This document shows, piece after piece, positions 39,562 to 49,679 of a stretch of DNA of 64,000 nt. This DNA is from Eudorina sp. 2006-703-Eu-15 (lineage: Eukaryota; Chlorophyta; Chlorophyceae; Chlamydomonadales; Volvocaceae), in the NCBI GenBank assembly GCA_003117195.1, contig BDSI01000125.1, forward strand, positions 186,001 through 250,000, in the 5' to 3' direction. Under the pieces are notes generated by a model. It did no database searches, was not told where the DNA came from, and saw only the letters and a program-made list of their open reading frames with translations. The number at the start of each line of letters is the position of its first letter. Position 1 is the stretch's first letter. The position numbers and the translations under genes were made by a program.

Positions 39562-42500
39562 TCATATTCGCGGCGCCGCCAGCGCCTCCCTGGTGTACAT
39601 CATGGTCATGGCATCAAGGTCCACTGTAGTGCTGCCGGTGGTAAGAATGTCGGCCGAGTCGGTCGCTAGGGTCATGCCCAGCACCGGCAGGTTGGCCTTA
39701 CTGCCATTGCGCCCCCGCATCCGCGCCGTTGCTGATACGGCCGCGGGCTGCTCCAGGAGCTCCAGGGAGGGGAATCGACCGTAGCCGGCATGGAAGACTG
39801 ACGGCGGCGATGTGGGATATTTGGACCAGCTGCATAACCTGCAAGGGAGCAGGACGGCCAAGACGGATGAGACCACGTGGCGGAAAGGGAGCGTTAGCAG
39901 TGTTGATGTGCAGAGGCGAACGCCAATGCCTCGTGCCCGCATCCAATCAATTACCGCACCGCGTAAACCGCCCATAGATGTGCTGCCAGGGAAAGCTCCC
40001 ATCACCCACCATTCCAGCCGGTCTGAAAACTCAGCGCGCGCCACACAAACTTCGCAACGACTCTCAGCGCCCAACAAAAATGGCCCCGTGATGTCCCCGT
40101 GGCGGCATTGCAACGTCCTCATGCTGCCCGTTAGTTAAGGCAACAGGAAGGCATCCACCTACCCAGGCCAGCCCGCCCAGCGGCAACCCCAGCCCCATCT
40201 GCCTCACCTTCCCAGCGCGTCCTTGATGGGAGGCAGGCTCAGCCCCGCTCGTGCCCGCCGTTGCCGGCAGTACTTCATACACACGAGCGTCACCAGAATT
40301 GCCAGGAGCGCCGTCCCCGCCAGCGTGGGCCACACCACCACATGCGCGTTGGTGCCGCGCGAGCGGTCGTCCGCCATCACCACCTGGCGCTGCACGTACT
40401 GCAGCTGCAGCGAACCGCCGGTCGCCTGCTTGGTGCGCGGGAAGCCGTCCGGGTCCGCCAACCGACTGATCAGCGTGTCCGCGTCCACCTCGGGTGAGTC
40501 GGGGCTGCCGCCCGAGGCTGAGCCGGCGCCCGCGCCGGAGCCGGGGCTGGTGTTCTGGGTGAGCGGCATAGTTGCCGACACGTTGACCAGGAAGGCGGAG
40601 GGGCTCAACTCCATAAGGCTGACGTGCACCTGACGAGAGGAAAAGAGAGTATGGCAAGATAAGTGCAGTCGCAGGCCGTATTATCCAGCGACGAGGAGCG
40701 GAGGCAGTGAACACCGGGGTGGGCCGGGTATGCGGTTCGGTCGGGTGCAGGGCTGTCCGTGCTGGGCTCGCCGGGCGACCGCTCGCAGGAAGGTTGGGCG
40801 CAAAGTGCGCTGAACATCCCTTGGATGTCCGCCACTGCTGCGGCAAGGCTAGCAGGTGAGGGACATGGTTCCCGCCCCTGCGGGGGTTCAGCGGCTACGA
40901 GGTCGGCCGCGCTGGAGCAGGGGCCCTCCTCAAGTCCCAACAGGCCCCGAGGAGCGGACACGGTCCGAGTGCTGGGCACGAGCAATCAATCCCCAGGTTG
41001 CAGATCAGCCACTGGTATGGCAATCCCCTCCGCAGCGTGCAGGCATCACAGGAGGCCCTCTTGTGTACCTGCGATGGCGCGATGCGCAGCGCCGCCGCCG
41101 TGTCGGCCGCGATCAGAAAGTTGAAGATCGCGAAGATCGAGTCGGCCGACGTGTTGAGTAGACCGGCCGCGTAGGCCGCCTGCGCCGCCGAGATGTTGCC
41201 AGCCGCCGAGATGTTGAGCAGCATCTGAAACACCACCACGACAGACGATTCGCCCTTGTCCGGGCGGGGCGGCACCATGCAGGCGCTGGCGCCATCCACC
41301 ATGGAGGTGGTGCCGTCGGGGCAAAGGTTGCAGGCGGCCGACCCGGGCCGCGGGGCGTAGCTGCCCGCATAGCAGGGCCTGCGCCAGGCAGGTAGAGGAC
41401 CCGACAGCCCACGCCGTTACGGGAAAACATGCAACGGCGGTAGGTATGGCGGAGGGAATTTAACCAAACCGGCGGCTGTGGGGACAGCACCGCACCACGA
41501 GATGCGCGGCAGCGAGGCAATAGGAAACCGGGACGCAGGATGAAACGTGCGTCCCGGTTTCCTAATTATGTGCTTAAAAAGGGCCACGGAATTGTGGTTT
41601 GCGTCCGCTATCTCCAGACGCACGTGTGACCCCTGGCGGCATCTCGTCTGGTAATGGATAGCTCACGGCCAACAAGACACCCTGTGTGAGGTCCGCTGTT
41701 ACACCCCATCTACAGTATACATACCGTACACGAAGCATACGCTGCCGTCCGAACACGTCATACCGACTACCTTACTGCGGGCTCCAGAGCGCCGGCCTTA
41801 ACAACAGCGTCCTCCCCATGCAGGCCCATGGTTCCACGTCCCACCTTTCCCCCCCCCCCCGCCCTTCACTCTGTCCATCCAATGCTCCATGCCCCTCTCG
41901 CACCTGCACGCGGCGCTGCCTGGCTGGGTTGTGAACGTGCCGGCTGCGCATGCCGTGCACTGCTTGTTAAAGTCACCGCTGCTGGCAGTGCCCGGGCTGC
42001 ACGGGGTGCAGGCGCTGGCGTTAACCTTGTCGCTGTAGGACCCGGGGCCACAGGGGCTGCAGGGGCCCCTCAGGCGGGCGAGCGGGGGTGCCACGGCCTG
42101 CAGAGCGCCCGGCGACCCCTCGTCGTTAGGCCCCGGCCCCGGGGGCGCAACGACCCCCGGAGGTGCCGACTGCGGGGGTCCGGCCCCGGAGCCGGTTGGG
42201 CTGGCCCCAGGCGCGGAGGAAGGCACCACCGGGCCACCGCCGTTGCTCAAAGTTGTGCCGCCGGTGCTGGGCCCACCAGTGTCTTCTTCGGCGCCGCTTT
42301 TGCGACTGGAGACGTTGCATGCCAGCGCGGCCTGTGCGGCGTCCGCCGCGGCGGCTGTGTAGTTGACGTACAGCCGCACGTCCAGGGGTGCTGTGGTGAT
42401 GCCGTCCGGGGCCACCAGCGACACAGCGATCCGCCGGTCCGTGACAGGCTCCGGCTCAGACCCGCAGTCCGCCTCCTCACCCCCCTCCGCGCCGCCGGTG

Positions 42501-45500
42501 CCGCCATCGCCGTCCGCAACCTGTCCTCCGGCGGCTTGCCGCTGCTGCTGCTGCCGCTTCTGCAGCAGATCAGCAAGTGTGGTGGGTCCAAGCAACACCT
42601 CCACTGGCCATGTCAACCCGCTGCCGCCGTCGCTCTGGTTGTTGCTGTCAGCGTCAGCGGCGCCCAGCTGCAGCGCCGCCTTCAGGCTGGACGCCCGCAG
42701 CGACATCTCGTACTGGCCGGTCAGCAGCGCGAGGTCCACCACCTGCGGCTCCCACACTCGGCACCACTCCGCGAACTGGGGATTGAACAGCACACGCGCG
42801 GTGCCGGCGCCGCCCATGCCGCCGGGCAGGTCGAACCCGTCTGACGCAGACGCCGGTAAGGACCCCCCCGGGTAGGTGGGTGGCGGGCCGCTGGACGGAC
42901 GCTGGACGGGGGCGGCGGACGACACGGTCGGCGGCTGCGGCCCCGGCGATGCCGGTGGGCCCGGCAGCGGGGGCGCGCGGGAGGTCGGCGCGGCCGGTGC
43001 GGGCAGCTGTAGGGTGCCATTAGCCCCCTCCCAGAGCAGAACACGCCGCCGGAAAAACGCGCGCGGCGGCGGACGGACAGCCTCTCGATTGGCGTTGGCG
43101 TCCCTCTGACCGCCCCAAGAGGCTCCCAGCTGCCCCACGGCCGGATCCCCGTCGCTGCCATAATCGCCTCCCACCGCCGCCGCGGCCGCAACTGCCGTCG
43201 CCCACGGCTCGATAGGCGCGCGCCCGCCAGCGCGCAACCAGGCCGGCAGGCGCCGCTGCAGGGCCTGCGCCACACTGCTGAGCACCCGCCGCATCCCAGC
43301 CGCATGGTTGGCACTGCCGACCGCGCCGCCTGCCTCCAGGCCGCCGCCGCCGGCCGGCCCCGCCTGTAACCGCGCGGCCGCATCGGCTCCGCCGCGGATG
43401 GCCTGCACCAATATCGAGGCGGCCCCGTCCAACTGCACCTGGCTGTCCTCATCGTAGGGCTCCCCAAACAGCTGCGAGGTGGCCGCGGCCAGCACGGACT
43501 GCGGTAACCCGCACAGCGGCAGGCAGCGGCCGCTGGCGTCGTGCTGCAGGTAGAGCGCCAGCGCCCCCGCCGAGAAGACGTCCGGGTCGCTCCGGGGCCG
43601 GAGAGTGACGTTGAAAGTCCGCAGCGCTGCGATGCTGCGGATGGACAACCCGCCGCCACCGCCGCCAGCAGGCCACGGTGCCGATAGTGGCGGCCCTGGG
43701 CTGTTGGGCGGCGACGGCGACCGGGGCCTGGGCCCCGGGCTAGGGTTGGGGATTGGGATCGGGCTAGGGCTGGGGATAGGGTTGGGAATAGGGCTGGGGA
43801 TAGGGCTGGGGCTTTGGACCTGGACGAGGCTGCGAATACGGGTCGGCTTCGGACCCGGCGTGGGAGGATGTGGGCTTGGAGCTGGCTTGGTGCCGGCGCC
43901 GCTGCCGCCGGCGGGGGGCGGCGTGCGTGTGGGCAGCTTCCCTGGTGGCGCCATCGCCGGTCGCTGGGATGCCGCCGGTGGCGGCTGTTGCTGCTGCTGC
44001 TGCTGAGTCGCCACGGAGCCGGTTACTTGCAGCAGTAAGGAGCACGACGTCACGTTCCCGGGTGTCAGTATCACCTCCGTCCAGGCGTAAACGCCGGCAG
44101 GCGGCTTGGGCCCCGTCGGCAGCTCCAGCTTGGGAACAGGCGCACAGGTGGTGCTGAGAAGGACCACATACTCGTCCGCCTGGCTCAGCGGCACAAACAC
44201 CAGCGCGGCGTCCTGGCCAAAGGGCACCTCCAGCTCCACCTGAGTGACGTCGGCGCTGCCGCCGCCCTCACCGGAAGAGGAGGCGGAGGGGAGCTCCGGC
44301 GTGCCAGGCGAGCTGCGAGGTGGTGGTGGGGCCGCCGTCTGGTTATCAGCGCCCGCAGCGCACGCTGGGGTGCCCGTTGGCGTCACCAGCGCGATGTCCC
44401 CGCGGGTGCAAGCTGCGGTACCAGAAAAGCAGTGAACACAGAGCGTGGCGGTGGTGACCAGATGTGCGACGCGACGCGCCCCCACAAGGTGTGTGGCAGG
44501 CGCGCAAGTCATACGGCGGCCCACAGCGGCTCGGCACGGGCTGGTCGGGCCCCTCCCCGCGGCCTTTGGCAGGCTTGGCAGGCGAGGAAACTCCAGGGTT
44601 GAAATTGTATGCTAAGCAATAACAGCCGATAGGTATTGCGCATGGCAGCGGGCAGGGGCCCCCGCTCCAGTTTCAGTACAATGTTCGTTCCTGTACTCAT
44701 GTGGGAGGGTGTAGCGGCAGCTCATTCCGGGGTAGAGGACTGTTCAACACATCCGCCACGCAGTACAGAAGGAGGAGGGTGATCAGCCCAGTCAAAGTGC
44801 CCAACCTGACGCAAAGCATTCACGTCCTTCCGCGGACCAATGCAAAGGCCCTCGCTGATTAAGACAAATCGAGCGCATGCCCAATGCACGCGGCGATAGC
44901 GAAGAGGATCGTGTCTTGCCCTCGGCTTTTGGCCGCCCCCACCACGGACCCCGCCGCGTACCTGCCAGCACCGGCAACAAAGCTGACTTGGTTGTACATC
45001 TTGCCAGCGCCGAAACCATCGCCGTATCTGTGCAGCGCAATGCAGTCCCGAGCGATGCATCACGGGCCAGCCGGGCACCATCAGGCCGCATGTGGGAGAG
45101 ACGACGTGGACAGATAAGGGGGTACACAATCACAATTGGAGCGGACTGCATACGCACGCCACATGGGCGCCTTCCTTCGTTGCCCTTCATGAATTCGGAA
45201 CCGCAGGCCGCGCGCACAGCACATCCCAGATCCCACCACCCGCGCCCTGCCACCCGCAGCACACCCAAAAGAACCTCGTGACCGGGGCGCCTAACGCTCA
45301 CGGACAGTTGTGCACCCAGGTGCCCACGCACCGTTGCAGAGGTTTCTTTCCACAGCTGCGCCCGAGTCGGAAGGCGTCCCCGGCTGGACCGCCGGCGCAG
45401 CCCCCGACGACCCCACCAGCGTGCTGGGGGATGTGGCGGGCCCGCCGGCCGCCGTGTCCTGCTGCGGCGCCAAATCACTCCCCCACGATTCGGGCGCCCG

Positions 45501-47412
45501 CCACGGGCCGGCCGTGCCGGCTGGGCAACTACCGTACGTGGTGCCGTACACGTATATCGGAGTGAGGCTTATCGCGGCGTCCGCCACGTCGGCATTGTCG
45601 ATGGCGATCAGCTGCAGCCCGACCCGGAGGATGGCCTCCGGGGGCAGGGCTGTCCAGTTGACGTACACCTCCGCTGAGACGCTGTCATTGTCTGGGGGAA
45701 CCCGAAGCAGCCCGCTGCCAAACACCGCCGTCGCACACGCCGAGAAGTTTGCGCAGCCTGCATAGCGACACGATAAGGTGCACACAGGGCATACACCACC
45801 CGCGCTTTCGTCCGGCGGTCCGAGCCGAGTCGCCATCAAGACGAACGAACGCCTAGCACTGTTCCCCTCATCCAGGCACCTTGCCTGCTGCGGATTTCGC
45901 CTCCAGGTCCCGACCCCTCCTCCAGTAACCCATAGACCAGTCGGACTCCAATGCTGCCCGGACGAGTCCCCCATCCGTGGCGTCCCTGCTCAGGCCAGGC
46001 CCAGCAGAAAGAATCACGTACCCGCTGTCTGCAGCACTACGGCTTTGTACTGCAGTGTTGACGAAAACGGGCTGGGCCCCGCGCGCCGAACTTCAAAACT
46101 GGCCATTTGGACCACGGCGAACTGCTTCCCGAACATGGCCAGGGCGATGCCCTCACTGACGCCCCCACCAAAGGCTTTCTTGGTGCCGCTGCCGTTGCTG
46201 TTGCTCCCGCTGCTGCCACCATCACTGGAGCTGCGGTAAAGGATCTGGCCAGGAGGCACAAAGAAGCCAGGCCTCGGCGCTTTGATCTCCAAGCGGGGCG
46301 GTGACCCCCCGTCGAAGAGCACGTTGCTGAGTCGCACCAGCTCCGCCCAAGCAGTGGCCTCCCCTGATGGGGCCGCACGTGCCAGTCGCAACGTGAAATC
46401 CCGACTACCGTACTCCCCGGGTTGCCAGGTCAGGGTTGCTGGCTCCACATCCACTGCGGCTGAGTCCCACACCCGCAGGCCCACAACCGTCGGCAACTGG
46501 GCGGCCCCATCCAGGCCAACGGTGAGCGTAACGGTTGCGCGCGTGCGGCTAGCAGCCGACGCCTGGGCAGTGAAGTCCGCTGTCGCTGCCCCCACAATGG
46601 TCACCGCAGTCTGCACGTTGCACGGCGAGGGATGGGCGCCAGCATGACAGGGGGCGGACGCCAAATATGTTGCAACCGCTTGACAGCCCAGTATCGCGGC
46701 CCTCCCGACCCATCCTCACCGTGTTTGCTTGCACTGTGCTCACGTTGGTCCCCTGGCTATCAGTGCTACGGTTGGTCGTGAATGTCAGGAGGCGTGGGGT
46801 GGGGCCCAGCTCAACCCGCGCCCTGTAGGTCCCAGGTTGAATCAATTGGAAGTCCCCCGTTGTTGCTGCGCGAAACACAGCCTTCCGGCAGTCAGCGGCC
46901 ATGTCTCCAAGGATGACCACATCCTTTCCCGTAGGTGCAGGCTTTGGAAACACCAGCGATAGGTTGCCCTGAACAGTGTGGGAGCCGACAAACATCAGGG
47001 AACTCCACCAATGTGTATATTAATCGGTTCCACTTGGTTTCCGATGACCTCATGCAAACGGTGGGGCGTGCCTAGCGCAACTCACCGTTGGACAGCCCGA
47101 ACCCCTGAAGTTCGCCTCAAAAATCGCACCCCCATCATTGCTTACGACACTTGGATTGAAGCTCGTTATAAGAGCCTGTTCAGCCCAAATGCTGTCCTGA
47201 GTCTTGTTTACTTGCTCAACCTGCTCAATGACATGGCAGTTGCCCACACTTACGCCCCTTTCGTGAGAGACACCAAGTGTGGACAAAAGCATATGAAACA
47301 CCTCATGCAAACTTACCGCATTTCCGCCAAGCACAGCATATAGCTTCCATAAGAGCAGAAGCCCCAAGCGCTGGAAGCTGACTGCCAAAATACTCCGTGC
47401 TCCAACCCCCAT
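39562..47412 (-). CDS. Large type I membrane protein with Cys-rich (GCC2/GCC3-like) repeats and Pro-rich linker
   Basis: Function unknown; predicted surface or extracellular-facing protein. Nine exons: 47412-47317, 47220-47086, 46968-46720, 46610-46022, 45757-45302, 44412-41904, 41378-41069, 40629-40208, 39829-39562; 5034 nt, 1677 aa. Residues 1-32 form a signal peptide (LGLLLLWKLYAVLGG core). Beta-rich segments follow, then a poly-Gln and Pro-rich linker with SPSPIPSPIPNPIP repeats, as in algal hydroxyproline-rich wall proteins. Near residues 1295-1375 are ephrin-receptor-like Cys repeats (CSPCGPGSYSD, CTPCSPGTASSGDFNKQCTA, CPDGTTSMVDGASAC). One transmembrane helix (VVVWPTLAGTALLAILVTLV, about 1545-1568) precedes a basic stop-transfer and a cytosolic tail of about 110 residues. 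The TGA at 40206-40204 is spliced out (AG|GTGAGG). An intron ending near 44413 and the exon 5 end have alternatives. Confidence 0.7.
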
Positions 47413-48451
47413 GGATTGGTTGTCACCGGTGTCGACCTCGTGCGAGACTCATAGCCGCTGCCGTGGCAGGCCCGTTCCAACTCGGCCTGACTTACAATCT
47501 CAATCTCCGAAAGACTTTTACATACCAATTCTCACCGCATACATACGAAAGGCCTTGTTTGTTAGAGTGGGCACAGCGGAGTAGGTAAGGCCAACTCAAA
47601 TGACAAAGATATGTTGCACGTGGGAACGCGGGTAATAAAATGCCAGCAGTATAACGTGTAAGCGCGTGGCAAGAAATTTTGTCCTACGGAGCATAATTTG
47701 TTCGAGCTCGTCTATATCCGTACGCCCGGGTACCATCCCTGTTACGTGCAGGTTGTCCCCTTTCAATCCATATCATCGCTGCGCAAGAAAACAGGATGTT
47801 CACATACATTTCTCCCGCCTTCGGCGCGCCTTCATTTTCCCGTACTCCCGTCCAGTACCTATAGGCCTGAAACTGACACTTTAGCACGTCCTGACCATGA
47901 GTCCGGCTGTTCAACCTGCAGCATGGCGCTTGTCCTGTCTCTGCTGACAAACTCTACTGATGCCTGAAAGCTCTCTACGCTGTGAAATATGCCCTTCCCA
48001 CTGTCGCTACGGCATCAACCGGGTAGGCTGTCTCCCTTCGGTTTCGACACTCGGAAAAATCCAAGCTTCCAGGCTAGTCCAAGCAGTTTCTACGACACCA
48101 GTTGCAGCATAATGCTTCCTTTCATCGGGTGTTGGCAACCTCTTCGCGACGTTACTACATGTACGACCATGCCGTACGAATGGTTCGGTCAGGTGCGCCT
48201 CTCTCAGTCGGACATGAAGGCAACTCCATAGCAAGCTTCCAAAATACCAAAGCTGGAAAGCAATCGCATAACAGCACACAACGCTGGACGTACAATCAAG
48301 TCCTTGCAAGTTAACCACGTATTGGTAGGAACGATGTCGGGCCTGCAACGAACGAATCACAACGGGTAACTCCTGCACCCCCGCACCCCCAATCCTGCCT
48401 TTTCCTGTCCAAGCATACGATGAGAAACCCATCATGCGGCCCACGCACTTC
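47413..48451. other. Spacer with minus-strand TGTAA motifs
   Basis: No exon is supported. Minus-strand TGTAA motifs at 47522-47518 and 47496-47492 are the first I find downstream of SNM1 and the PIP/SIM gene. They sit just upstream of the start of the surface-protein gene at 47412. Confidence 0.45.
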
Positions 48452-49327
48452 TCAAGGCCCCTCGACACACACCTCAGCTTCCCCGCTGTGGAGCATCGCT
48501 TTGGCAACACGGCGGATCGGCGCAAAGAACCGCCGGATGCCGCTCTGCCATGTGATGGCCGTCGCCGTAACCCCTGCCGCCCCTGCACCCCCCCTTGGCA
48601 CCTGCCGCCCGTCACTCTCGCCGCTGACGCCGCCTTGCCGCCTGGGGCCACCCCCGCTGACCCATTCGCCATCCGACTGCGGCCGGCTGCCGATCACTAT
48701 CTCACGCCGCATCAGCAACTCCATGGCAGCGTCCCTGCTGCATTCCCGACCGCGGCCGCCACCGTCGTCCTCATCGTCCAAGCTCAAGTCAATCACACAG
48801 GCGCCGGTATCGCAATCTTGAAGGAGCCGACCCTGGGCGAGTCCCACCGAGCCAGGCGACTTGTGGGTGCTCTGGCTCCTTCCAGTCGAAGCACCGATGT
48901 TGGTCGCAGAAGGGCCCGCCGGGTTGCCACCGCCTTCCAGCTCCGAGCGCGAAGCACCCAAGGTGACCGACTCCCGTTCCGGCGCTGTCTCACGACGGCT
49001 AGCTCTCACGGGCGTGAAGCCATTTGCGACGGCGACGCACGCCGCCGGCTGCACACCAGGCCTCGCGCTTTTTTTGGCCCGCGGCCGCTTGGCGGTACCT
49101 GGTGCGTCAGGCACCAACAGGTCAGGCTCCACCACCTGCCCTGCCCTGCGCTTCTCCCGGCGCGGTGTGGGCTGTTGCTGGTCTGGTTTGGATGGCTGCT
49201 GCTGCGGTGGTGGTGATCGCGGCTCCTGTTGCTGCCGCTGGCGCTGCAGCTCGTCCAGAATGCGCTCCTGCTCCTTCAGGTCGATGGCGTCTAAGTCGAC
49301 GCGGACCGCAGTCCGCCGCACGACCAT
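48452..49327 (-). CDS. Intronless nuclear protein with SUMO-interacting motif and C-terminal PIP box
   Basis: Not a family I recognise. A single 291-aa frame starts at ATG 49327. Visible motifs: an amphipathic N-terminal helix (VDLDAIDLKEQERILDELQR, residues 10-29); a basic nuclear-localisation cluster (KRPRAKKSARP, 80-90); a classic SUMO-interacting motif, VIDLSLDDEDD (178-188); and a consensus PCNA-interacting box, QSGIRRFF (261-268), followed by basic residues. The intervening sequence is Gln/Pro/Gly-rich and probably disordered. PIP plus SIM is the combination by which Srs2-type proteins read SUMO-modified PCNA, but there is no helicase or nuclease domain here. It lies 352 nt downstream of SNM1 on the same strand with no TGTAA between them. 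An upstream GTG-initiated extension to 49396 is open but lacks an ATG. It could also be an exon of a longer spliced gene. Confidence 0.6.
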   Translation of the reverse strand: MVVRRTAVRVDLDAIDLKEQERILDELQRQRQQQEPRSPPPQQQPSKPDQQQPTPRREKRRAGQVVEPDLLVPDAPGTAKRPRAKKSARPGVQPAACVAVANGFTPVRASRRETAPERESVTLGASRSELEGGGNPAGPSATNIGASTGRSQSTHKSPGSVGLAQGRLLQDCDTGACVIDLSLDDEDDGGGRGRECSRDAAMELLMRREIVIGSRPQSDGEWVSGGGPRRQGGVSGESDGRQVPRGGAGAAGVTATAITWQSGIRRFFAPIRRVAKAMLHSGEAEVCVEGP

Positions 49328-49679
49328 CGCGACCGCCAGACATCCGGCGGCCTGCTTGCTTCCGCCGGCGCTTGCTACGGATCGTGACAAGTACACGTCC
49401 AGCCTATGAACGAGAGCCGCAGGAAGTGAGGCGGTGATTAATCGGATGTACTTCCTGTCAGATTATAAGACAAGGTTTTAAAAAACAGAGCGCAGGTGCG
49501 CTTAACACACGGACATGCGCGGCCCATCGAGGGGCCAATGAAGGACGACAAGGGTGCATAGCCCCTCGTTTCGCAGCATCGCGACGCAACGGTAAGCTCA
49601 GTTGATTGTAGTGCAACGGCCGGATCACGCGCACTCCAGAGAGCCTGAAACGTGCGCAAGCCCAAGCGCATTCCCCACT

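Noticed and set aside
41828..44157. Long plus-strand frames opposite the large surface-protein exon
   Set aside because: GC-rich shadow frames. The minus-strand frame has the signal peptide, Cys repeats, splice phases and membrane helix.
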